Source: Clostridia bacterium (GTDB lineage Bacteria > Bacillota > Clostridia > Oscillospirales > Acutalibacteraceae). From it: a DNA stretch of 64,000 nt. Below, one piece after another: positions 8,480-16,938 of this stretch. The notes below the pieces were generated by a model. It searched no databases and had not been told where the DNA came from. It was given only the letters and a program-made list of their open reading frames with translations. Positions within the stretch are counted from its first letter, which is position 1. The number at the start of each line of letters is the position of its first letter. The stretch lies in contig JAFYOI010000008.1 of the NCBI GenBank assembly GCA_017560255.1, positions 1 to 64,000 on the forward strand, read 5' to 3'. Position numbers and translations under genes: made by a program.

Positions 8480-8912
8480 ATCTGACACGCTGTTGGATTT
8501 TTTTTCGTATTGTGACGGTTGTGCCCTGACCTAATTTTGAACGTACGCTGATTTTGTCACTGAAACTTTCCATAACGGCAAAGCCAAGACCTGCACGCTC
8601 GCTTCCGCCCGTTGTGAAAAGTGGCTCCATAGCCTGTTTTACGTCCTCGATTCCACAACCCTTGTCCCGAATTTTAACGGTGACAAGGGAGGAGTCGGAC
8701 AAGGTAACGGTTATGTAAATTTTGCCGAGAGTTTCTTTGTAGGCGTGAACTATGCAGTTTGTGACCGCCTCACTGACACAGGTGCGGATATCGTTTATCT
8801 CCTCAATCGTCGGGTCAAGTTGTGCCACAAAAGCCGCCACAGCAACCCTCGCAAACCCCTCGTTTGACGAGCGGCTTTCAATTGTCAGTTTCATTTCGTT
8901 GCTTTTTTCCAT
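8472..8912 (-). CDS. spoIIAB: Anti-sigma F factor / serine kinase
   Basis: 146 residues, the usual SpoIIAB length. A GHKL ATP-binding fold is visible: NDIRTCVSEAVTNCIVHAY (N box, about 45-63), IRDKGCGIEDV (G1 box) and GSERAGLGFAVMESF (G2 box). SpoIIAB binds and silences sigma F and phosphorylates SpoIIAA. The frame is open 54 bases further upstream, but CGGAGGTATAAAA sets the start at ATG 8912. It overlaps sigF by a few bases and follows spoIIAA directly. Confidence 0.95.
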   Translation of the reverse strand: MEKSNEMKLTIESRSSNEGFARVAVAAFVAQLDPTIEEINDIRTCVSEAVTNCIVHAYKETLGKIYITVTLSDSSLVTVKIRDKGCGIEDVKQAMEPLFTTGGSERAGLGFAVMESFSDKISVRSKLGQGTTVTIRKKIQQRVRYA

Positions 8913-8914
8913 TT

Positions 8915-9232
8915 TTATACCTCCGATTTGCTTATTGTAGCAAGGTTTTCGAGCCCCGCAAGGCACATCACCTTATGCGCCTGCTCGGACACGTTGACAA
9001 CGTGCAGAGTGCCGCCGAGAGAGTGAATCAGTTTGTAGCGCCCCATAACAAGCCCGATTCCCGAACTGTCCATAAAACTGACGTCGCTGAAATCAAGCAC
9101 AAGCAGTGAGGGCTTGTACTCGTTTACGGCGCTGTCAATCCTTTTTCTGATTTCGCCCGCGCAGTGATGATCGAGTTCGCCCGTAAGATATGCAATAAGT
9201 ATTTCGTTTGAGCCCTCAATATTTACCGCCAT
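8915..9232 (-). CDS. spoIIAA: Anti-anti-sigma F factor
   Basis: 105 residues forming one STAS domain. The segment FSDVSFMDSSGIGLVMG contains the serine that SpoIIAB phosphorylates and SpoIIE dephosphorylates; unphosphorylated SpoIIAA frees sigma F in the forespore. The start is ATG 9232 after GGAGGAATACAA. It is the first gene of the spoIIA operon. The region upstream has GAAT-containing tracts as expected for a sigma H promoter, but I cannot fix the promoter confidently. Confidence 0.95.
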   Translation of the reverse strand: MAVNIEGSNEILIAYLTGELDHHCAGEIRKRIDSAVNEYKPSLLVLDFSDVSFMDSSGIGLVMGRYKLIHSLGGTLHVVNVSEQAHKVMCLAGLENLATISKSEV

Positions 9233-9367
9233 TTGTATTCCTCCTTAATTATTCGCCGATTTGTGACAAATTATTCAAAAGATTTTGTATCTTGTTTATA
9301 TGATAAAATATTCTGTACGCAAAAAAAGGCGAAGTAAGGCGGTGAAAAAGTAAATTTTGGCAAAACA

Positions 9368-9404
9368 AAAGGACTGCTGCAAAAAAAAGCAACAGTCCAT
9401 GTGT
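9368..9404 (-). terminator. Terminator after the Thr-rich peptide gene
   Basis: GGACTGCTGC pairs with GCAACAGTCC (one bulge) around an A8 loop; on the minus strand it is followed by TTTTGTTTT. Confidence 0.7.
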
Positions 9405-9416
9405 TTTTTGAATTAA

Positions 9417-9566
9417 TTAAAGAATCATTATATCGAAATTACCGTCCAATGTGTATTCCATGATGGGAGAAGTTGTTGTAGTAGTGGTTGTTGAGGGAGA
9501 ACTCGTTGTAATAACGTCCTCAACTTCAAACTCAAACACTTTCATCTCGGGCTTTTCGTACTTCAT
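9417..9566 (-). CDS. 49-residue Thr-rich peptide, unknown function
   Basis: The ATG at 9566 follows TATTGGAGGGAATAAA, an excellent ribosome site, and the frame ends in TAA at 9417-9419, so translation is well supported despite the size. The peptide has a charged N-terminal half (MKYEKPEMKVFEFEVEDV), a serine/threonine run (TTSSPSTTTTTTTSP) and a hydrophobic tail (MEYTLDGNFDIMIL). There is no signal peptide and no cysteine. The N-terminal pattern resembles a widespread class of unannotated Clostridia small proteins. It could be a precursor peptide or a short structural protein; I do not assign a function. It has its own terminator and lies 102 bases after dus. Confidence 0.75.
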   Translation of the reverse strand: MKYEKPEMKVFEFEVEDVITTSSPSTTTTTTTSPIMEYTLDGNFDIMIL

Positions 9567-9668
9567 TTTATTCCCTCCAATATATCCGATGAAAACAGTA
9601 TCGCATAATTAACAATGATATTCTATCATATACTTCAGAAAAAATCAACACCTGTTGATATGTAAAAA

Positions 9669-10646
9669 CTACTGAAAATTCGAATTTTCTTTCAGTACTT
9701 TTTCAACCAACGTTTTGATATCGTCAAATGTGTTCAGGTACGAGGCTTGTCGGCGGTATTCGGCCGCGCCGTGTAGACCTTTCATATACCAGGCGGTGTG
9801 TTTGCGCGCTTCACGCATACCGATGAATTCGCCTTTGTATTGACAGAGTTTATGAATATGAGCAAGCATAGTGCTCATTTTTTCCTCAAGCGTGACGGGG
9901 GTGGGGATTGTACCGTCTTTGAGGTAGTTTATAATTTCTCCGAAAATCCAAGGGTTACCCATAGCGCCTCTGCCCACCATTACCATATCGCAACCGGTGT
10001 ACTCAAACATCTTTTTTGCATCAAAAGCGGAGCAGATATCTCCGTTTCCGATGACGGGAACGGATACGCATTCCTTGACCGCCTTGATTACGTCAAGATT
10101 TACGGGCGGAGTATACATCTGTTTTTTTGTCCTGCCGTGGACTGCGATTGCCGCCGCACCCGCCTTTTCGCAAAGCATTGCAATTTCAGGCGCGTTTATT
10201 GAATCGTCGTCCCAACCCGCTCTGATTTTGACTGTTACGGGGAGGGGGACGGCATCAACAACCTGCTTTACAATTTCGTAGGCAAGGTCGGGAGTTTTCA
10301 TCAGTGCACTTCCGCTTCCGTGTCCCGAAACTTTCGGCGCGGGGCACCCCATATTTATATCAATCACTTCCGGTTTATATTCAAGCGCCTTGACCGCTGC
10401 ATCCGCCATTGTTTCAGGTTCGTCACCGAAAAGTTGAATCGCGCAGGGATGCTCATTTTCTCCAAGTTGCATTAATTCTTTCGAGCCTTTGTCGCCACGG
10501 CTGACGCCTTTTGCGCTGATAAGTTCGGTCACAACATAGCCGGCGCCGTGCTGCACACATAATTCACGGAAAGCACGGTCGGCAACGCCTGCCATTGGAG
10601 CAAGCGCGACGGGGGAGTCGATTGTAAGGCTTCCTATTTTTATCAT
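9669..10646 (-). CDS. dus: tRNA-dihydrouridine synthase
   Basis: 325 residues. The FMN-barrel signatures of the Dus family are all present: PVALAPMAGVADRAFRELC at the N terminus, DINMGCPAPKVSGHGSGSAL with the catalytic cysteine, the K-I-R-A-G-W segment, the HGRT segment and MVGRGAMGNPWIFGEI. It reduces specific D-loop uridines of tRNA with NADPH. It most resembles DusB. An upstream in-frame extension exists, but AGGAG in front of ATG 10646 decides the start. It follows the large membrane protein by 11 bases, so the two are cotranscribed. Confidence 0.93.
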   Translation of the reverse strand: MIKIGSLTIDSPVALAPMAGVADRAFRELCVQHGAGYVVTELISAKGVSRGDKGSKELMQLGENEHPCAIQLFGDEPETMADAAVKALEYKPEVIDINMGCPAPKVSGHGSGSALMKTPDLAYEIVKQVVDAVPLPVTVKIRAGWDDDSINAPEIAMLCEKAGAAAIAVHGRTKKQMYTPPVNLDVIKAVKECVSVPVIGNGDICSAFDAKKMFEYTGCDMVMVGRGAMGNPWIFGEIINYLKDGTIPTPVTLEEKMSTMLAHIHKLCQYKGEFIGMREARKHTAWYMKGLHGAAEYRRQASYLNTFDDIKTLVEKVLKENSNFQ

Positions 10647-10657
10647 AGTGAATTCTC

Positions 10658-12505
10658 CTATTTTGAAACTCTGAAACATACGACATCAAAGCCGTTATAT
10701 TCAATAGTTGAATGCTTAACTATTTCGTAGCAGGTGAAAAGTTCAATACCCTCACTTTGCCACGGGAAAAGCACAATAATTGCATCGTCGGGGAGCAGGT
10801 CGGGGTTGAGATTTACTTCGTCAATAAAATATTGATTGTCAAATTCATTATGGTTGTTGCCAACAACACCGCGCTCGGCTATGTAGTAGCAATTCGGCAT
10901 ATCGTACCCGTCCTCACTGTAAAGGGCAATACTGCGCTCGTGCAACGAATTGTCGTAACAAAGCGCGCCATCTTTCCATGAATCAGCAAAATCAACTTTC
11001 CATTTGCTGAAATTAAGGTGGATGATATTATCGTCCGTTGTTATTTCCATTTCCTTGTGGATTTTTTTGTAAAGGCTGTTCAATTGTGCAAACTTTGAAT
11101 TATAAACAACGGAATCGGTAATGTCGGGCATTGGATTTTCCCAAGCGAAAGCGTGGGTGTTGATTATTTTGTTGCCCGAAAAATCGTATGATGCGAAAAG
11201 GTGATTTGAAACAAAATCGCTGCTGAAGAAGAAAGAGGAGAGCATAAATAGTGAAATTGTCGCTAAAATGCTATACCTAATTATATATATATTAATGCAG
11301 CGGTATAAAATCACCGATGCGAAAAGGGCGAGATAGAGAGTCGACAGATTGTGGTATCGCACGTGCGCGTGGGTTACGTATACGAGGCAATAGAAAAGGT
11401 ATGCGAAGAATGAAACAATTGTAGCGAGCGTTGCGGGGGCCGCTTTGAAAATAAATGAGAGCGATATGCGGTTCTTGATAAGCAGGAAAACGCCCCCGAT
11501 AATTATGATTAACGTTGGAATCCAGTTAAATTGGAAAATGAAAATCTGTGCGAGTTTGAGCGCAATATATCTCAAATCAAAGGTGAAGCAGTTGGGTACG
11601 TCGCTTGTCGCCGCTGAGGACAAGAAAGAATCTGCCCAGATTTCCAAAAAGAAAATGAAATAGACGATGATTATTGCAAGCGGAATAAGCAAGCAGATGC
11701 GGTTTTTGAAAACATTTGCTACGCCTTCCTTTCGCTTTACACTTTGGATGATTTCAAAAAACAGTACGCAGCAGATAATTATGATGCCGATTGCCGTGCC
11801 CGGTAGTTTTGAAAACAACAGACATAGCGCGCTGACGGATGCAACGATTTTTTTGTTATATAAAAGTGCGCAGATGAATATTGGTGCAAAAGTTAAAATC
11901 GGGAAATCTGAATTAAGACAAAGGCAGTTGGTTATAAAGATGGGGGAAAACGCGAAAATCGCCGCACCGAGCGATGCAAAAACTTTGTTTTTTATTGTTT
12001 CGCCTTCCGTATAAAACAGAACTATCTTGTACGTACAGAAGATGCTGACAAGAGAAATGATGAGATTCTGAATGATTACCGTTTCATATCCGCCGAAAAC
12101 AACTTGTCCCGCGGTTATAAATAGACCGTAGGGAATCATCGGGTGCTTGTGCCAGGCGAGAGCAAGGAAACTGTCCGGAGAGAAGTTGAATTCCTGTGCA
12201 GAAATCAACGCTTTATAAAAGTATAGTGTTTCGTCGTACTGCGGGCCGTTGCCGACGTAGCAGAGCACAATTGTACCGAAAATAATCATAACGGGGATAA
12301 TTGGTGAAAATCTTGGCTTAATTTTGCCGCACTTTCCTGCTGACATCAAAATCATAGCGGCAAGTGCGATGCAGACTATAATCCACGGAATGAAGGCGAA
12401 ACCAAAAAGTTCGCGCTTTCCTATTATAAGGGCGGCTATTGCCAAAAATGACGGAATGCACACGCATAGCAGTTGTTTGGCTGTGTTTGTTGTGATTTTG
12501 ACCAT
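10658..12505 (-). CDS. Large polytopic membrane protein, possibly GT-C glycosyltransferase
   Basis: 615 residues: about ten to twelve transmembrane helices over residues 10-420, then a soluble, presumably extracytoplasmic domain. The first outer loop has GPQYDETLYFYKALI, with an Asp-Glu pair placed as in the GT39/GT83 (ArnT-like) glycosyltransferases that use lipid-linked sugars, followed by HKHPMIPYG. The family assignment is tentative. AAAGGAGGGC precedes ATG 12505. It heads an operon with dus, an association with no obvious functional meaning. Confidence 0.65.
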   Translation of the reverse strand: MVKITTNTAKQLLCVCIPSFLAIAALIIGKRELFGFAFIPWIIVCIALAAMILMSAGKCGKIKPRFSPIIPVMIIFGTIVLCYVGNGPQYDETLYFYKALISAQEFNFSPDSFLALAWHKHPMIPYGLFITAGQVVFGGYETVIIQNLIISLVSIFCTYKIVLFYTEGETIKNKVFASLGAAIFAFSPIFITNCLCLNSDFPILTFAPIFICALLYNKKIVASVSALCLLFSKLPGTAIGIIIICCVLFFEIIQSVKRKEGVANVFKNRICLLIPLAIIIVYFIFFLEIWADSFLSSAATSDVPNCFTFDLRYIALKLAQIFIFQFNWIPTLIIIIGGVFLLIKNRISLSFIFKAAPATLATIVSFFAYLFYCLVYVTHAHVRYHNLSTLYLALFASVILYRCINIYIIRYSILATISLFMLSSFFFSSDFVSNHLFASYDFSGNKIINTHAFAWENPMPDITDSVVYNSKFAQLNSLYKKIHKEMEITTDDNIIHLNFSKWKVDFADSWKDGALCYDNSLHERSIALYSEDGYDMPNCYYIAERGVVGNNHNEFDNQYFIDEVNLNPDLLPDDAIIVLFPWQSEGIELFTCYEIVKHSTIEYNGFDVVCFRVSK

Positions 12506-12540
12506 AAAGCGCCCTCCTTTTGTGTAAGTTTGATGAACAC

Positions 12541-12568
12541 ATTATAGCAAACTTTTGCCGAAAAACAA
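12541..12568 (-). promoter_or_regulatory. Putative promoter of the membrane protein-dus operon
   Basis: On the minus strand: TTGTTT (12563-12568), 16-base spacer, TATAAT (12541-12546). Confidence 0.5.
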
Positions 12569-12734
12569 AGGCTTTGTACAATAAAAAGTATGTAAAATTG
12601 CACAAAGTACTTGTTTAATTTATAGTACGTGTACAATGAACGAAAAGCGACCCGCATCTTTGTTTATATTGCACAAAAATACATATATTCTTTTATAAAA
12701 AATGGAGATTCTGTCAACAAAACGGCAGTTTTTA

Positions 12735-12763
12735 TTGACTTAAAGAAAAATAAGTGATATTAT
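12735..12763 (+). promoter_or_regulatory. Promoter of the secreted esterase
   Basis: TTGACT (12735-12740), 17-base spacer, TATTAT (12758-12763). The leader of about 58 bases ends in TTTGGAGGCG before the ATG. Confidence 0.75.
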
Positions 12764-12828
12764 TTGTACAGTGATAGTAAAAAAAGTTGTGCGAAATGCA
12801 CAAAAATGAATTTTGGAGGCGTTAAGTC

Positions 12829-14079
12829 ATGACAAAGAAACACACAAAAACTACAAAGATAGTTGCAATGATCCTTGCACTTATGATTGCAGTGGCTCTT
12901 TTTATTGTCCCGACAACTACAGGTTCTGCAGCAAGTTCTTTCAAGACAGTAAATTACGGTTTTAATCAGCAGTACCTCAGATACGTTCCTTCAACCTATA
13001 AAGCAGGAACAGAAGTTCCGCTCGTAGTTGCACTCCACGGCTGTTCACAGACTGCTTCACAGTTTGCAACTTCCACAAAACTCAACAAAATGGCTGAGAA
13101 GTATAACTTCATCGTTATCTACCCGCAGCAGGCTACAACACGTCAGGTTATTATGTGCTGGAGTTTCTTCTCCTCCACATCCAGAAACTCAACTGAGCCG
13201 AAGATGATCGTTAATATGGTTAACCAGGTCAAGTCCCAGTACTCCATTGATGACGAACAGGTATTCGTATGCGGCTTCTCCGCAGGCGGCGCAATGGCTT
13301 CCACATTGGCTCTTTGCTACCCCGACGTATTCGCAGCAGCATCCGTTACATCCGGTTTGATGTACAACAGCTGTAACATGATGACTTACGCAACAGCAAT
13401 GCTCTACGGTTCTTCCAACTCTCCGACATCCACAGGTAGATCTGCTTACTCTGCTGCAGGCTCCAAGGCTCACGTTATTCCGATTATCACATTCCACGGA
13501 ATGTATGATACAACTGTAAACGTAGTTAACTCTTACCAGATTATGACTCAGTTCGGTACTTTCAACGATTTGGCAGACGATGGTACACTCAACAGTTCCA
13601 TTAGAGGCGATTCCGACAAGCAGACAACAACTTTCACATACATCCATTATGAGCATTACGATGCAAACGGTGATGTTATCATGGAGAGATACGTTGTAAA
13701 TGAACTCGACGGTATCTACGCTCACGTTTGGAACGGTGGTGACGGCATCAGCTACAACAACGCTGCATCCACAATCGACCAGACAGAACTTATGCTCGAA
13801 TTCTGGTTCAGAACAACCGGTAATGACAAGGAAGTAGAAGAGGAGACCACCACAACAACCACTACAACTACAAAGGCTCCGACAACAACCACAACAACAA
13901 AGGCTCCCACAACAACTACAACTAAGGCTACAACAACCACAACAACAAAGGCTCCCACAACAACTACTACAAAGGCGCCTACAACTACTACAACAACCAA
14001 GAGAACAACTACAACAACTACAAGAAGAACAACTACAACAAAGAAGAGTTTCTTCAATCCCTGGTGGCCGTGGTGGTAA
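12829..14079 (+). CDS. Secreted PHB-depolymerase-like (CE1-type) esterase with poly-Thr tail
   Basis: 416 residues. A signal peptide (basic KKHTKTTK, hydrophobic core to about 28, cleavage near GSAAS at 33-36) precedes an alpha/beta hydrolase of the LpqC/PHB-depolymerase family. ALHGCSQ (about 69-75) is the oxyanion segment, GFSAGG carries the nucleophile Ser151, and Asp227 (HGMYD) and His299 (AHVW) complete the triad. Relatives cleave acetyl or feruloyl esters on plant xylan, or polyesters. Residues 340-405 are a repeat of TTTTKAP units, ending in the aromatic FFNPWWPWW. The tail resembles a glycosylated linker without a following domain. Codon use is strongly biased (ACA, AAC, CTC, GCA), suggesting high expression. 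It is monocistronic. Confidence 0.9.
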   Translation: MTKKHTKTTKIVAMILALMIAVALFIVPTTTGSAASSFKTVNYGFNQQYLRYVPSTYKAGTEVPLVVALHGCSQTASQFATSTKLNKMAEKYNFIVIYPQQATTRQVIMCWSFFSSTSRNSTEPKMIVNMVNQVKSQYSIDDEQVFVCGFSAGGAMASTLALCYPDVFAAASVTSGLMYNSCNMMTYATAMLYGSSNSPTSTGRSAYSAAGSKAHVIPIITFHGMYDTTVNVVNSYQIMTQFGTFNDLADDGTLNSSIRGDSDKQTTTFTYIHYEHYDANGDVIMERYVVNELDGIYAHVWNGGDGISYNNAASTIDQTELMLEFWFRTTGNDKEVEEETTTTTTTTTKAPTTTTTTKAPTTTTTKATTTTTTKAPTTTTTKAPTTTTTTKRTTTTTTRRTTTTKKSFFNPWWPWW

Positions 14080-14100
14080 GATCCACTAAAAGATAATAAT

Positions 14101-14133
14101 AAACACCTGCTGATCTTCAGCAGGTGTTTTTTT
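14101..14133 (+). terminator. Terminator of the esterase gene
   Basis: AAACACCTGCTGA pairs perfectly with TCAGCAGGTGTTT around TCT, then TTTTT. Confidence 0.92.
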
Positions 14134-14135
14134 GT

Positions 14136-14165
14136 AAAAAAAAGGACGGAGAGTATCCGTCCTTT
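14136..14165 (-). terminator. Terminator of the ymfF-ymfH operon
   Basis: On the minus strand AAAGGACGGA pairs with TCCGTCCTTT around a five-base loop, followed by a long T run. Confidence 0.88.
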
Positions 14166-14171
14166 TAATAT

Positions 14172-15452
14172 TTATTCTGCCTTGCTTATGGGGGCAACGA
14201 TTGAAAGCGCGGTGCGCTCGTTGTCAAATGCGTTTTCGAGTTTTTTCTGCACGGAGGCAAGAGTCATTGAGCGATAGATATCAATGCTTTCAAACAGTCC
14301 ACAATGTTCAAAATGGCAACCGACCATCTCGTTCGCGATGTAATCAACATCATTTAAACTCATTATCGCTCTGCCATAGAGAAGTTTTCTTGCGTTATTA
14401 AACGCTTCCTCATCAATTCCTTTTTTTTGCAAGCGCTCAATTTCTGCCTTGATTTCTTTTGCAACCGCTTCGGGATTTGCCGATTCGCCTTGGAAAAGCA
14501 CCGAAGCGTAACCGTTGCCACAAAAATACTCCGAACCGAAAGCGTCGTTAATAAGTTTCATATCGAACAATTTTTTGTAGAGTTCGGATGAAGAACCCGC
14601 AACCGCTTCAAGTAAAACCTGCATTTCAAGTTGCTCTTTGAGCGATTTTTCACCATCGCACTCATCTTTATATCCGAATGAAAATACGGGAGATTTTACG
14701 TCGAGTTCAATTTTTACAAGGTCTGTTACAACTTCGCTTGGTTCTTCGGGCATCTGACGTTCAAGGTCGCAAAGTTCAGCCTGTGTGGTGATGACTTTAT
14801 CAACAACCGACATTACCTGCTCAACGGTAACGTTACCGGCAACGCAAAGCACCATATTGCGAAGATTGTAAAAAGTGTTGTAGCACTTATAAAGCAGTTC
14901 GGCATCAATTTTTCTGATACTTTCGGTTGTACCTGCAATATCAATTTTAACGGGATGATTGTGATATAATGCGCCCAGTACGTTGAAGAAAACTCTCCAG
15001 GATGGTACGTCGTCATACATCTGAATTTCCTGTGAGATGATTCCCTGCTCTTTTTCAACCGTTTTTTCGGTGAAGTAGGGGGACGTTACAAAGTCCAGCA
15101 AAATTTCAAGTGATTTGTCGAAATTATCCGTGCATGTAAAGTAGTAGCAGGTCTTATCAAATGAAGTGTACGCGTTTGCGGATGCGCCTGTTTCGGCGTA
15201 TCTTGCAAAGGCATCGAGTTCTTCACTTTCAAAAAGTTTGTGTTCAAGGAAGTGTGCGATACCCTCGGGGACAATGGTGAATTCCTCGTTTCTGTTTTTG
15301 CGGAAAGTTGTGTCAATTGAGCCGTATTTTGTGCCAAAAACAGCGCAGCAAGACTTGTAGTTCGCCTTGGGCATAACATATACGGTCAAACCGCTTGAGT
15401 GTTTTACACAATAATAGCGTTCGTCAAGTTGAGTGTTAAGAATTTCCTGCAT
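14172..15452 (-). CDS. M16 zinc peptidase, YmfH-like
   Basis: 426 residues of the pitrilysin/M16 fold. The inverted zinc motif GIAHFLEHKLFE (H67, E70, H71) is intact and the following E of the EKEQGIISQEIQMYDD segment supplies the third ligand, so it should be catalytically competent. ETGASANAYTSFDKTCYY is the conserved substrate-groove segment. In Bacillus, ymfF and ymfH are needed for 5-aminopentanol modification of elongation factor P, which suggests the same role here. GAGGAGGCAAAG places the start at ATG 15452 rather than the upstream frame extension. It overlaps its partner by 17 bases. Confidence 0.88.
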   Translation of the reverse strand: MQEILNTQLDERYYCVKHSSGLTVYVMPKANYKSCCAVFGTKYGSIDTTFRKNRNEEFTIVPEGIAHFLEHKLFESEELDAFARYAETGASANAYTSFDKTCYYFTCTDNFDKSLEILLDFVTSPYFTEKTVEKEQGIISQEIQMYDDVPSWRVFFNVLGALYHNHPVKIDIAGTTESIRKIDAELLYKCYNTFYNLRNMVLCVAGNVTVEQVMSVVDKVITTQAELCDLERQMPEEPSEVVTDLVKIELDVKSPVFSFGYKDECDGEKSLKEQLEMQVLLEAVAGSSSELYKKLFDMKLINDAFGSEYFCGNGYASVLFQGESANPEAVAKEIKAEIERLQKKGIDEEAFNNARKLLYGRAIMSLNDVDYIANEMVGCHFEHCGLFESIDIYRSMTLASVQKKLENAFDNERTALSIVAPISKAE

Positions 15453-16728
15453 CTGCCTTTGCCTCCTCTCCCTGAAGGAAATATACGGTGTCAAGTCTGA
15501 CTTTCTGAGCCGCCTGCTGCACCTGTTCGGCAGTTACGGCTTTTATTTTTGCAATTGTGTGTTCGGGCGTAACGATTTCCTTGCGCTTGATTTGTGACGT
15601 GCACCATGAGTCAAGCGTTTCGGGTGAGTCATAAACGGAGTTGAAGGAGTCGACGAGACCCTTTATTGATGCGCTCATTTCGTCCTCGGTGAATTCACCG
15701 TCCTGAATTTTTTTGAGTTGGTTTGCAATTTCAGCAAGAGCGGTGTCTTTCTTTTCGGCAAGAATTCCGCTCTGCACAATCATAATGCCCTTTTCCTTGC
15801 GCAACGCTGATGAGCAGTAATAGCAAAGACTGAGTTTTTCTCGCACGTTTGTAAAAAGTTTTGAGTGGGGGCTGCCGCCGAAAAGGTCGCACATTACTCG
15901 GTAAGCGCTTGTGTTTTCGCCCTCTTTCTCAAGGCCCATACTGTAACCGAGCACCAGTTTGCTTTGATTTACCTTCTGCCTTTCCGTGAATTCACGAACT
16001 TCACCGCTGCAAAGGTGCATTTTGGTCGTTAATTCAAACGCGGTCTGTCTGCCGAAATCTGTAAACGCCTGAGCAAAAAGGTTGGAGATTTTTTCGCCGT
16101 CACAGTTGCCGATGATGTTTACCTGCACAACGCTCTTAGACAGGAGAGTTTTCCACGCCTCAAAAACGGATTCAGCGGTCAGGGCGCTTATCTGCTCCCT
16201 TGTGCCAAGTCTGTCAATCCCGTACACGTCATCGCCGCACATATATTCAATGCATTTTTTCTGTGCATATATGCGTTTTTCGCTATCATCCGCATCAAGA
16301 ATTTCAAGGATAATTCTCTTTTCTCTTTCAACGTCTTCCTCGCGGAAGCAGTAGTCACTCAAAAGTGGATTTGTAAGAATTTCACATAGCAATTCGGCGC
16401 ACATTGTGGAGATTTCTTCACCCTCAAGGGCAAAACGGTCGTCAAGCGCAGTTATCCCAAGACGGATAATCTGTGCATCGCCGTGTTTGAGTACGTCCGT
16501 TGTGAGCGCCGCACCGTACAACTCGCTTAATTTGCGGTTCATCGACGTAAGGTCGGGATATTTGTGGCAGAGCCTTGAAAGCATTGCGGAAAGCACAGCA
16601 TAGTGCGCGGCAGTGTCCCTGCTGAGCGGGACTGCCATATTTACGGATATTCTGAATATTTTGAAACTCTCTGCTTTGATGAAACAGGAGCGTACTGACG
16701 GACAAAGTTCCTTTGTTATAACAGTCAA
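15436..16728 (-). CDS. M16-like partner, YmfF-like (non-catalytic)
   Basis: About 430 residues. It shares the M16 fold (NMAVPLSRDTAAHYAVLSAM, MNRKLSELYGAALTTDV, REEDVEREKRIILEILD) but lacks an HxxEH motif, as usual for the inactive member of two-component M16 peptidases. I place the start at TTG 16728, just after GGGG at good distance, because the best promoter of the region begins transcription downstream of the more upstream in-frame TTG 16800. It is first in the two-gene operon with the active subunit. Confidence 0.82.
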   Translation of the reverse strand: MTVITKELCPSVRSCFIKAESFKIFRISVNMAVPLSRDTAAHYAVLSAMLSRLCHKYPDLTSMNRKLSELYGAALTTDVLKHGDAQIIRLGITALDDRFALEGEEISTMCAELLCEILTNPLLSDYCFREEDVEREKRIILEILDADDSEKRIYAQKKCIEYMCGDDVYGIDRLGTREQISALTAESVFEAWKTLLSKSVVQVNIIGNCDGEKISNLFAQAFTDFGRQTAFELTTKMHLCSGEVREFTERQKVNQSKLVLGYSMGLEKEGENTSAYRVMCDLFGGSPHSKLFTNVREKLSLCYYCSSALRKEKGIMIVQSGILAEKKDTALAEIANQLKKIQDGEFTEDEMSASIKGLVDSFNSVYDSPETLDSWCTSQIKRKEIVTPEHTIAKIKAVTAEQVQQAAQKVRLDTVYFLQGEEAKADAGNS

Positions 16729-16771
16729 AAAATCAACCCCTATAATGAATTTGTTTTTTCCGTATTCTGAC

Positions 16772-16800
16772 AGTATACCACATATATGCAAAATTCTCAA
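16772..16800 (-). promoter_or_regulatory. Promoter of the ymfF-ymfH operon
   Basis: On the minus strand: TTGAGA (16795-16800), 17-base spacer, TATACT (16772-16777). The predicted transcription start near 16765 lies about 37 bases before the TTG start, so the longer frame to 16800 cannot be translated from it. Confidence 0.75.
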
Positions 16801-16871
16801 TCACTTTTTATTTTTGCAGCGTGCCAAACGAATATTTATTAAATTATACCCATATTCACGATATTAAATCT

Positions 16872-16900
16872 TTGACATATTGCTGATTTTGAGTTATATT
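16872..16900 (+). promoter_or_regulatory. Promoter of the foldase-like gene and malic enzyme
   Basis: TTGACA (16872-16877), 17-base spacer, TATATT (16895-16900), 39 bases before the chosen GTG start. Confidence 0.8.
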
Positions 16901-16938
16901 AATAAGATGAGAAAGTTTAAATGAAAAGGGGAGTTATC

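Larger units (their letters stand above)
12506..12828. other. Divergent intergenic region
   Basis: 323 bases without a gene, holding a leftward promoter for the membrane protein and a rightward promoter for the esterase. TGCACAAA occurs three times in direct orientation (12599-12606, 12670-12677, 12797-12804) and several GTAC motifs are present. No open frame with a ribosome site is visible. Confidence 0.6.

Noticed and set aside
8913-8966. Upstream extension of spoIIAB
   Set aside because: The added residues overlap the spoIIAA end and do not match the family; GGAGGT marks ATG 8912.
9245-9320. Possible sigma H promoter of the spoIIA operon
   Set aside because: Several GAAT motifs occur, but none has a convincing AGGA-type -35 box at the right distance, so I did not list one.
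13752-14057. Minus-strand poly-valine frame in the esterase tail
   Set aside because: It is the complement of ACA/ACT threonine codons, giving artificial GTT/TGT runs. No start signal.
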